DNA of 64,000 nucleotides from Pterobdella sp. o SKG-2022 (lineage: Eukaryota; Annelida; Clitellata; Hirudinida; Piscicolidae): contig OZ038320.1 in the NCBI GenBank assembly GCA_964035795.1, positions 28,615,855 through 28,679,854 of the forward strand, given 5' to 3'. Position numbers and translations under genes: made by a program. A model generated the notes under the pieces. It saw only the letters and a program-made list of their open reading frames with translations. It had not been told where the DNA came from and searched no databases. Within the stretch, counting starts at the first letter, position 1. The number at the start of each line of letters is the position of its first letter. Below are positions 21,291 to 32,380 of this stretch, piece by piece.

Positions 21291-24200
21291 AAAAACTACA
21301 ATTTATTCAATTGAAAACATATAGAAATGCTTTAAGATTTAAACAAAGATAATTCATTTTAGAAGTCATCGTATCATTTCAGTAACTTTGAAATCATTAA
21401 AATATACCCTTTGATTTAAAAAGAACTTTTTGAAAGAACATTCAAACAGTTTTTATACAACTCAAATTTTCAATAAGTACAACATTAATGCTAATGAATT
21501 ATGATGAGATTGTACTTATCATAATTGTACTCAAATCAAGAAGTATCTTTTAAAAAAAAGACAACAAAATAAAGAAATTTAATATGAGAATTTACAGCCC
21601 TAAACTTTTAAATATATATAACATCTTAACAAGCCATGAATCCTATCTCCCTTTAGTCATAACTTCGATTCCATCAAATCATTTTTATTCAAATATGTTT
21701 AGTTGAATTTCCAATAATTTTTTAACGGCTTTCAAAAGTTTTTAGTGTTCTAAACAGTGTATCTCTCCATTAACTGCATCATAACATCACCACTACATAA
21801 TATCAGCCTCTAATCAAAAGCTCAAAATCATTTCACAGAAAGACCTAAAATGGTTGTTGGTGCACAAGTGTCGACCTAGTAACATCTTCAGAAGATCTTC
21901 ACCTCTGCCAGGGTCTCTTCGGTGTCCAACTCTCCAACAAAAATAATATGGAAATTAGCTAACGGGAAGTTATTTGATAAGTTCTATCAAATGAAGCTTG
22001 AATCAATAAGAAACAAAAAAGATTAATCTTTGAAAGAAAATTCGGATTTTAAAAAACATTTATGAAGATGCTCAAATGTACTTGAGAAAAAAACTAAAAA
22101 CATGTTAATTGTTGAAACTTGTGGAAATCTTATTCGAATAGATATGAGGTTTTGATGGAAAATTTCATTAAAAACAGAAAATCTTTTGACAAAACATACG
22201 CGGAGATGAACGTGTTAAAACCTTGAAACGTATTCTCGTGTTTGTGATAGTGAGTAGAAAAGTATCAATATTATCCCTCCCGATGATAAGTATTGTTTGA
22301 AGACTGAAATTGTTTTGAATCGTTGAAAACATCAATGAAAATGTGTTGGCGAAAATGAAAATTTTTTATGGTATTAATAAAAGTGTTCAAATATTTGAAA
22401 AGTTTTTGAATAAATTAAAACTGTATTTCATTTCAAAACACGTTCGTCCAGTTACACGAAATGTTACATGTTATTCTAGTTATAAAAATATTTTTTAAAT
22501 TATAGCAAAAATTTGTTTTAAAAAAATTAAAACCTTTTTTTGAGTCATTTACTAAAATGAAAAAACCTTTGTGTCAAAAAAGGTTGATCGGTTGCTAACA
22601 ATATTGATCATTACTTGAGAGCAACAACATTGTTTCGAAAACGTTAGTAATATTTAAGTTTTGAGAACCTTCAAAGAAAAGAAGTTCACTTGGCAACTGA
22701 ATTTCAGCTTTTGAAAATATTCTCAATTAATTTTATTTTAAATTGAAACAAATAAAAATGAAGTAAAAAGATAGAAATGTTTTTATTTATTAAGAAGTTT
22801 TATAAAAAGTGATATTATTTCAAAAAAATAATATAGAATTATTTATGCATCAAATTAGTGAATAAATCATATATAATTGAAAGAACTGTGAGCTGAAGAA
22901 AGAAATATCAAGCAAAATTTGAAAAAAAGACTGACTCAAAATTAATGGATTTTTTAACTATCGTTTCAAGCTTTTTTTGTTCCAAATATAAAAAATTTTT
23001 TTTTGAATCTTATTTTTTAGTTTATGAAATGAAAAATTACTAAATGGATATTATAGGAAAAGCAAGATTAATACATGTGATTCTCAAAAACGAGATTTGT
23101 TTATTGTAAAATGACTCATATAGTGAATTAAACAAGGATCTATTTCAGAAAAATTTCTCTTTTTGAAAAAATTCATAACCGAAGTTTGTGACAATTTTTA
23201 AAAACTCAATGAAAAACTATTTCAATTAAAAATTGAAAAAAACTCAACATTTGGTGTCCATATTGTTGAATTTAAAAAACATGTAAACACAGTTGGCATG
23301 CCGTGCCATGAAGCTTTGTTTTTTGTTAAAAATATAATAACCATATTTTTTTTTAGTTTGAAGGAAACTTTTATATGAAATTTTCACTAAAGAAAGCATT
23401 TGTTTTTGAAAAAGATTTCATGACTTTTATAACTTTTATTTTTAAATAGTTTTGTGAACAACTAAAATGAGAGAGGTTCTTGGTTAAATACTGAATACGT
23501 TACAATAATTTCATCATTTTTCTCTGTTTATTTTGCTGTATATACGTATAAAATTAAATTTATGAACAATCAAAAATTGAACTTTATGGAAAGCATGAAG
23601 TTTTAATCAGTTGTTAAAATTGTCTACCAATTATGTTTTTGAAAAACTTCGAAAAAAGGGATAATCGTTGTTATCTTCACAACTACTTTGTTATGAAAAA
23701 CGCATGTTGTTTTGGAGAGTATTTTCCAGACTACTGCAATTAGCCATTAACTTCATGAAAAGCATCGCCAACACAAATAAAAACTGTCACTTCGTTTTTT
23801 TTGCTAGTTTATTTATATAAAAAAATTTTTTTTGAGCATATATTTTTAAAAAATATGGGAAATTATTGAAGTTCACATCGGAAATACATTATAACATAAA
23901 ACTACATTGAATCAAATGTTTCAATTGAATTATAAATTTTTTTGTTCGCTCACTTCTTTAGCAAGCTCATTAAAAAAGCACAAAAATCCTAAAAGTGTTT
24001 CAATTGAATATTTTATAAAACAATTGCATTTCAACTTTGACATTCCACATTCTGTATTATTGAATAAAAAATTGCAAAAAGTTTCTTTTCACTTACAATA
24101 ACACATAACAATATTATCTGATATCATAAAACGCGCAAACATGTTTGATGTAAGACACAACGATAATTAGAAAAGCAAAATTAAATTTGTGAACTAATTT

Positions 24201-27200
24201 ATATTTAATGATAAAAACTATGACCTCAATAATTTTATAATAACCAAAACTGGTAAAAATGGTAGAAATAATAATTAAAAATAATAGAAACAAATTATTT
24301 TGATATATTTAATAAAATTTTCTATTTTAAATTTAATTCACCGTAAACTAAATAAACTTAATTCAGAATTAATATTTCGTTTGAGTACGGATGTGCGCAT
24401 TTGTTTTTATATATCGTGAAATGATTCGAACGTTAATTATAAAATATGACCAAACCAACAAAAATAAAAATTATACAAAATAAAAAGATTTCGAAGTTAC
24501 TTATCAAAATTAGTTTAGAATGCGTTTAATAAACAAAAACAACACTAAGTTTTTTTGAAGTCTTCGAATGCCACTATTTGAAAAAGATTATGACCAAAAA
24601 CTACTTTTGAACTAATTTAAAACTTTTAAGAAACGGAAAAAACTTATAAACCATAAAATAATATGGAATCGAGACTCATCAATCATATGTTCATTTTTTT
24701 ATCAGCATCTTCATCATCTTTATCTTCATCACCATCTTCAGCATCATCGTCATCATCAGCATATCTTTTCTATTTTTCCAAGATGTGTCTGGATTAGCTC
24801 CATGACTCGACTTTTGGTTTGAGCTCACCATAAAAACTTCATCTTACTAGCTTTTTTAAAATAATGTATATCATTAATATTTTATAATTTAATTATCTTG
24901 AAGATTTCAATATAGATATATTGAATAAAAAGGTCAACACCATGTATTAAAAGGATTGAAGTGCACACAAATATAAAAAAACAAAAGACTGTTTTGTAAG
25001 CTCACAAAGCTTTTCAATTTATTGAGAATCTCTTCTTAGAGTTGATTTTTCTGTATTGACATAGGAAAAAAAATTAAAGAATTTAAAATAATTTTAAAAA
25101 ACGATAAAATGTGCTGTATGCCAAAAAATAAAAACAATTTAAAGTTTATTTGAATGCCAAAGTTCAGAAAAATATAGTTCAAAAATGAATTTGTAGATAG
25201 AGAAAATAAAATTTTATTAAACATTTTGCTTTATACTGCAGTACATACCCCATTAATTGCGGTCAGCAGCCCTAGACCTAGTGATATCATATAATCATTT
25301 TCAAAACAAAACATTCCAAGTACGGCATGTCTTTTTCTACTGTCAACTCAAGCTGGCATCTAGTTTGAAATTATTTCATTTTAAGATCCGTGTTTCCACA
25401 ATTGGAAAATTTTTCCCGTCTTTAGCTTAAACCATGCGCAAAGCCAAATGACAATAACATTTGCATAACAGTTTGATATCTGCTACATACGTCTAAAGTT
25501 ATCCATGATACAACAGAAAAACAGCTATTAATTAAATGTGCTTATTTGGATGCAGTTTAACGCTGATGCCTGAAAGGAAAAATTGTAACTATAAAATATA
25601 TTGCGAAGCTATGAAAGTAAAGAACTTTTTTGAATGTTTGTTATTCACGTTATATGAACTTGGAAAAGAAAATTTTCACTGAAATAATGTTAGCAACATA
25701 AAAAATTATATAAAAAAAAGTAATGCTGATTTTCAGTTTTATTTCTAACAAAACTACCCCTGTTTTTAGAATCAACAAAACTCTAGCGACTGAAATATTT
25801 TTTTTTAATTATTGAAAAAAAATTTTTATACTAAACTAATTAGACTTCAAACTAATGAGTCATTCTTCTTGGATTGATAACTTGAATGTTGGTTGCATCA
25901 GTTTTCATCATAAAAAAGATTTTATATAGCAAAGAAAATCGTGTTAAAACTTCAAACCTTCACTTATATAATAATTAACAACGTTACATTCATAGTTAAG
26001 CTTCGTTGTATTTTTTCATACAATGCATTTGTGTAGAAAAAAAATTTAATTAATTTTCAAAAGTTTTTTTTTTTGTTGTAATCATACTTTTATACCAAAT
26101 TTTTAACAATTTTGTTCCAAAAACAAAAAATTTCTTAAACATTTAGCTCATTTCCTGACTCAGAAGTATTTGAAATGATTGTAAATTTTAATTTTATTTG
26201 CGTTCCAGTTGCTTCTTTGACGCTATATAAATTATTATTTTTTTATTTTATTTAAAACATTATTCAATTTAAAAACAGTTGAATATCATTGAGAGTAGAT
26301 GTATTAAATATTTTATAAGATCATTTTGATGAAGATAAATGGGAAAAGCTCAAAAAATTCTATAGAATGTCCCAATTATTCGTGTAAAAACCTTTCAGTA
26401 GTTTTTAGGATATAAATTTAACAAAAATTTAAATTTTTTTTATATTTATTATCTATGACACGACTCCTTTTTCTACGCCTCAGTAACTGCTTGGTGCTAT
26501 ATAAATTTAAGTTATCAAAATCATTTATTATAATTTTTTTATATAAATTTTAAAAATCTAAACAAAAATACTGTAGACAAAAAATTTTGTTTTAAAACCA
26601 CAAATACCAGAAGTTTGGGGAAGAAAAGTCATAAAAATGAAATGCAAATGTGCTAAGTGACCAACCAGTTTCGACTTTTATTTCAGTTGAATATTGGAAA
26701 AACTTTTAAACAATATGTTTTGATCAATTCTCATTTTATCTATTCATCCAATCAAAGGAGGAAGAACAATTCATTGTATGATTAACAATCATGAATATAA
26801 AATAAAAGGAAAAGGTTCAATTCATACATCTCAAAAGATTTTGGTATCGATTAATAGCAATGAGCGTATATAATCGATGCGAACATTAAACTAGAGATGA
26901 GATGTAATTACAGCTTGATATCGTGATGTTTTCTCAGTTTGATATCTTGCAGCGGATGTGCTTGTGTTCTCTCAGCACACTCTCATTGTAAAAACCACAA
27001 TACAGTGTCATTCAGGATTTTTACGTCGCTGTAATGAATGACCCCGTGTCGACAGGCTTGTTAGCAATATTATGACTTTGCGGTCGATTGAACAAGCAGT
27101 TTCGTTCCAGTTTCATATTTTCTTTAAATGTTTGTTTTGATCCATGTATTTTAAAGTTGGAAAATATGAAATCAAAATTTTTTAGTTGTTTTTTTGAATT

Positions 27201-27760
27201 TCATTGAACTCTGAAATGAAACTTTTTTTTTAGCTTGTAAACTATGAAAGTTGTTTTCCAAATTAATTTTTTTTAAGCTGAAGTTTCAACTGTTTGAAAT
27301 TATATTTATACCAAAAATTTGATTAAATAAAAAAATAAATAGATAGTTTTTCTATATTTGAATTTTTTAAAAGTATTAGTCTCATTTATATTCTATGCAT
27401 TGTATCGTGCCATAAATTATTTTTTCAAAATTCTTCTCCTAGTGTGCGGTTCTTTATCGATTTAACTTTTGACCTTTGCTTATTTATTCATTAACACATT
27501 GTGCAATATATTTCCACAGATTCAAAAAAAAAATTAAATCATTTTTTTCACAATATTTCGAAGACTTTACTTCATCTACTTGAATGAAATGCATGAAAGC
27601 TACTGTGGAGTTTTAAAAAAAAAGTTAGTTTTCCTCTGAATACTTTCAATAACTTATCTTTAATCAAAATAGAATACTGAAACAATAAGCATGGTTTGAG
27701 AGTTACAAACAATGTTTAATAGAATAGCTGTTTGCCATCAGCGTTTCAACACCTTTAAGC
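21291..27760. other. Intergenic, no supported gene
   Basis: A+T-rich. Unassigned G+C-richer patches occur at about 21845-21930, 25255-25345 and 26935-27090. The last contains a 9-bp hairpin (GTCATTCA/TGAATGAC, about 27008-27043). A CAT-rich microsatellite lies at 24701-24761. No exon could be supported. Confidence 0.55.
24701..24761. repeat. Imperfect CAT microsatellite
   Basis: Runs of ATC/TCA triplets interrupted by single changes. There is no ORF of interest around it. Confidence 0.7.
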
Positions 27761-27932
27761 AGTTATGAGCCACTTTTTCGACCTAAATGTATCTATACAT
27801 ATACGTATCACTTGAAATGTATATAAATGTAGAAATGTTGACTTCAAGTTATGAGCCACTTTTTCGACCTAAATGTATCTATACATATACGTATCACTTG
27901 AAATGTATATAAATGTAGAAATGTTGACTTCA
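27761..27932. repeat. Exact 86-bp tandem duplication
   Basis: Two head-to-tail copies (27761-27846 and 27847-27932), each starting AGTTATGAGCCACTTTTTCG and ending GTTGACTTCA, identical at every base. This is either a very recent duplication or an assembly artefact. Confidence 0.95.
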
Positions 27933-29004
27933 AGAAAATAACTAGGTGTTTTAAATGTCAATAAAAGCTTTTAACAGTGAGTATTTTTATTTTTTGAGAG
28001 ATTTTTGATAAAATCAATTTATAAGGTGATATAAGATTATTGATACCCTGTCTGCTTCACATTCACAACAAGTATATTTCATGAATTTCAAATTAGAGTT
28101 AACTATTAATTTTATTTAAAAAAAAAAAAAATAAAATTGAAGTAAACGTTAAACTCTAGCTGATTCAAAAAAGTTGAAATGAATTTAGGTACAAATTGTC
28201 TGAAGTTTGAGTTTTTGCCATTCATGTTATCAAAATGATAAAAAGAAAACAAAACGTATATATAAGAGCAAATCAAAATTTGATAATTGTTTTAAATTGA
28301 GAATTTCAACTAATGAAACTTTAAAACTTAGTTGTTTTTCCAAACTTTTAAACCTCTGGTCCGACATGGCATAGGACAATAGATTTAGCAACGTCTAAAT
28401 ATTGGGACCTTACATTCTACTTGATAATATATACAAATTCCAAGTTATGGAAATGATGAAAAATTTATAAATTTAACTGCAAGAGCACTCAAAAAAATAA
28501 AAAAAGACATCGATTTTGAAAATAAAATATGAATGGTATGAATTAAACTGAGAAAACATCAAAATAATTCTTGAGATGACTTGAAACAATCTATTTGAAA
28601 ATAAAGAAAAATTTTCAATTAAAAGGATATCAAGTTATATTTAAAAAAAATACGATAAACTATCAAAAAACTTTGAACAGTATCTTGTGGATATATAAAC
28701 TGAATGGTTTTAATAAACCTTTAATATTAGCTCATTAGAGAGTGGTTCCAGTGTGGAAAAGTATAATTTAAGTGTCATCTGATCGTTTAATGTTGGTTTA
28801 GTCATCTCTATATAAACTCTACTCATTGTTAAACACAATTTCCTATTGATTCGGCTTATATCGTATATTTATCTTTTACACACAACAGAATAGAATCCTA
28901 ATGTTAGCATATTTGTAAGTATGCTTTAGAAAATGTTACCAATATAAAAAAAATTTTTTGAAAACCATGTTTTTGATCATATTAATGTATTTCATTGTTT
29001 TTAT

Positions 29005-29125
29005 GATCCACATAGAAACCAATCAATTGCACAAACGAAACTCCAGCTAGGGGTGATCAAATGGTTGACTTACTTACTTCACTAAACTGACCTCAACTTT
29101 TTGGCTTGCACTAGTTGAGTGTGCC
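29005..29125 (+). repeat. SINE-body-like repeat, copy B3
   Basis: CAATCAATTGCACAAACGAAAC and GGTTGACTTACTTACTT correspond to parts of the 12199-12420 repeat. No tRNA-like head is visible upstream. Confidence 0.35.
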
Positions 29126-29500
29126 CTTTTAAAAAATTGACTTTGTTGTTAGTATTATGCACTTGTTATTTTTTTTTATAATTACTATAATACGTATTAG
29201 TATTTCATAAAAAGTTTCATCTCACTAGCCATTTTTGTATTCATGAAGGTTTTTAAAGATTTCTTTATTTTTTTCCAAATGCTTCGTAATATTTTTTTAA
29301 TAAAGTTGTCTTGAAATGAGAAACCAGATTATATCTATTTAAATGGTAAATCTTTTTGGAATTACATAATCTTTTATATTTCAAAATAAGTTGAATAAAA
29401 ATATCCTTCAAAATCCAAAAAAAAGATTTTTTTTAAACACAATTTTTTAAATTATTTATGTATTTTTTTATTTTTTTTGTTCATTTATTCATTAATTAAT

Positions 29501-29514
29501 TTATTTATTTATTT

Positions 29515-29602
<88 letters not shown>

Positions 29603-29604
29603 TT
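29501..29604. repeat. (ATTT)n microsatellite
   Basis: About 26 tetranucleotide units, nearly uninterrupted, flanked by degenerate copies. Confidence 0.95.
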
Positions 29605-30610
29605 CATATATTTATTCGTTAACTTTTTAATGAAAGTTTAGATACCAACTTCTTTGTTGATAAGTATAAAACCTAACAGCAAATGATGGTCCGGAATATC
29701 TGGATTCAAATTGAAAATATTATGAATATTTGTTTTTCAAAATTACTTTTATAATACTTTGGTTATCGTGTTAAAATACTATTAATTGTTGAAGATGTAC
29801 TTCTTAGTGATTGAAATCAAACTTTTTCATGATCACCGAATATTCTTTTTATTGTGTTAATACTAAATAATAAATTCAGCATACTGAATATAAATTTCCT
29901 TTAGGAAACATAATGACAAAAATATTTTCATTATTAGTTCAATTTACTTTTTTAACATCACTAAGCACCCTAGGGTGACATATTAATGAATGGAGAATTA
30001 AACAAATATTCCAAGCAGTCCCAGAGATTATTTTGGGAACCATATTTTACCGCGTACTTTATGAAAACCTGGTTCACAAAATAACTTGAAGCAAAATCAA
30101 TCTATTTGTTGGTGATGTAGTACGCACAAAGCAAACTTGAAAAAAGACAAAAAACCCATTACAATGTGGGCCAATGCGTTTGAAAATGAAGTTTTAAATT
30201 GAGAATGCAAATTGCTACACCTACTTCTAAGTGCTATTTCTTCTCAACTAGAGAGCAAGAAGTATGTTTAAAATCCTCTTCAACACTGGAGCTTAATGCA
30301 CATAAGTACAACTTCACCTTTGTAAAAAATTTCTCATAATCCATTCTCAATGAAATTTGTTATAAACAAACACTAGAGTTTACTGTGGTGAGTCTTAACT
30401 TCAAAATGATCTGTAAGCTGGTTGAATCAAATTTCCATCAAACTTCTCGTCATAAGAATTCGCAATATTTTAAAAAGCCTAGGGTGCTTTACATATGTAG
30501 CAAAACTCGAAACAAAACTGAGAAACGTAGATTACTCCAAAATGATTGAAAGAATTAGTTTATACGAGTATTAAAAGGCAGCAGATAAAAAAATTAAAAA
30601 AGTTAAAAGA

Positions 30611-30775
30611 AGTGTTCATAAAGCGCTTTTATCAGAGTTTAAAACGCTTGCTACACATTCAATGTAGAAAAAACACACTGTGAAACAGGTGCTAACTATT
30701 ATGCAACACGGGATGTACCCGGTAGCTTTAACTATTCAGTATTATGTTTCACCAGTTGAGCTATACTAGCTAACA
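30611..30775 (-). mobile_element. tRNA-derived SINE, copy A2
   Basis: Read on minus from 30775: a GCTAGTATAGCTCAACTGG A-box, a decayed anticodon arm, a B-box GGTACATCC, then a body GTGTGTTTTTTCTACATTGA and GTAGCAAGCG shared with the 8178-8358 copy, ending in GCGCTTTATGAACA. The head is more eroded than in the 8.2-kb copy. Confidence 0.65.
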
Positions 30776-30898
30776 CATCCGAAACAAATAAAAAGTTTGA
30801 ACTCTTCAATCTGTAAAAAATTGTGATGAAATGGAGTTTTGAAGTTGTTCAACTTACCATCAAGTTCACTGGATTTCATATGGTTTTCAAACCAATTT

Positions 30899-31390
30899 GT
30901 AGTAGTAGTAGTAGTAGTGCCTCCGACCTTCAGTTTGATGACATGACGTCATTTTTTCTCCATACTTGTCTATCAGCCATAGCAGTACGTAGTTCGTTAG
31001 AAGTCAGTCTTGTGTCTTTTTGGAGTACGTTTTTCGGTGTTATACTTGGACGACCTGTTCTACGACACTCTTTCGATGTCCAGAACAACAGAGTTTTTGC
31101 AGGCTCGTTGTGCCTAGCTACATGTCCAGCAAGCGCTAACCGTCTTTAGAACTTGACCGTATAGTTGAGCATTTGATAGGCGGTTTTTCCAAAAGATATT
31201 TTTGACTCTTCGGTGCATGCGAGTGTAGGTGCCATCAACTTTCTTCACTGTAGCACCGTTCATTAACCAGGATTCACACCCATATAGCAATATGGACTCA
31301 ACAGTAGAGAGATTTTTTTTAAAATTATAATGTAATTTTTCAGAGACGTCGTATATGTTTTTCAAAAAAAACATTGATTGTAAGGAATTT
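30899..31390 (-). mobile_element. RTE-like LINE C-terminal relic
   Basis: Minus-strand coding remnant of a non-LTR retrotransposon endonuclease-reverse transcriptase C-terminus. It reads STVESILLYGCESW, VDGTYTRMHRRVKN and NAQLYGQVLK, then after a frameshift RLAGHVARHNEPAKTLLFW, RTGRPSITP and MADRQVWRK, a stop, and a CTA-triplet tail at 30899-30919. The catalytic core is absent, so it is dead. It belongs to a different family from the LINEs at 18.8 and 47.5 kb. The family name is my recollection of this C-terminal signature and is not certain. Confidence 0.75.
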
Positions 31391-32109
31391 TTAATACATT
31401 CATTAAGAATCAAAAGCTCTAACTTTCAACAAGTTCAGCTTTATCATACAACGTTAGTCAACGTTTCATAATAAGCTTGTCGAGAGTTTAGTCTTTGTTT
31501 CTCAATAAATTTTTTTATAAATTCTTCACATTTTGTTTATGACGGGTTTTGTGAAGTGAAGCTCTGTATCAAACGTGGTTAGAGGCGAAACAAAATATTT
31601 CAGAAAATTATCTTAAATTTTTGTTTACAATTGCAACTAAATAATTACTCTACTGTAGAAAACTTCTTTTTATCACAATGAAACTTTATAGTTTCATCTA
31701 AAGGAAATAAAGCAACAAAAGCAAATAAGTTTACTGGAAAGGATAATATTTGGAGGCGATAGGAAAACATTAGCATCAATCTATTGTAGTATAAAGATAC
31801 CGCAATACCAAAGCAAAAATCGTTTATAAATTTGTGTTTTCCCTTTGGCACACTGAAAACAAGGATTATATTCGACAACTGTAAATCGAAAAGAGCGTGA
31901 TACTTAAGTTATTAGGTCTGAACTATCAAAATTTTTAATAATTTATTGTTTGTATCAACTTGAAATTTTGTTCAGAAATTTTGAAATACTCCAGTGATTC
32001 ATCAAAAGAGGCTGAAACTTTTTCGTTTATTTTTAAATTATTTATTTTTTTTTTAATCCTCATTTTTCAAAATTTAACAAAAATTTCTTCGTCATAGATT
32101 GAAGCATCG
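31391..32109. other. Upstream region of the LRR-Ig gene
   Basis: No gene is seen. A pyrimidine-rich run ending in TCGTCATAG just before 32100 could be a splice acceptor for a 5'-UTR exon, which would put the promoter further upstream. Confidence 0.35.
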
Positions 32110-32124
32110 ATGAGGGCTAACTGA
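32110..32124 (+). promoter_or_regulatory. Short uORF before the LRR-Ig start
   Basis: An ATG at 32110 opens a four-codon frame (MRAN) that stops at TGA 32122-32124, one base before the main ATG at 32126. If transcribed it could lower or couple initiation at the main start. Confidence 0.4.
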
Positions 32125-32125
32125 C

Positions 32126-32380
32126 ATGAACAAAGCATCCCGATTATTGCCAGTCTATTTAGTTTTATTAAAGTTATCAATGCTTATTGATAGTAACTTG
32201 GTTAAAATGAATATTTTTTCCAATTCATTAAATTCTCATTTTTCTGTCGAACAACTTGCAATGTCGCAGTCGGTCAGGTCCCAATCATGCCATGCTGCCA
32301 CTATTTTTGGACTCAAAACAATGTTTTGTTCCAAACTCGGTCTTATATCTGTGCCTGATTTCAAGGATGTTGATTTGCAG
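32126..32380 (+). CDS. LRR-Ig exon 1 (signal peptide, LRRNT)
   Basis: 85 codons, ATG at 32126. The hydrophobic leader LLPVYLVLLKLSMLI fits a signal peptide. The donor is TTGCAG|GTACAG, phase 0. Confidence 0.8.

Noticed and set aside
28366..28420. Possible second 5S-like fragment (GCAACGTCTAAA)
   Set aside because: Only about ten bases agree with the 4.1-kb relic; this could be chance. The same holds for CAACGTCAGACCC near 12389.
31114..31413. Host protein-coding gene on minus
   Set aside because: The sequence is a LINE C-terminal domain with a frameshift, not a host gene.
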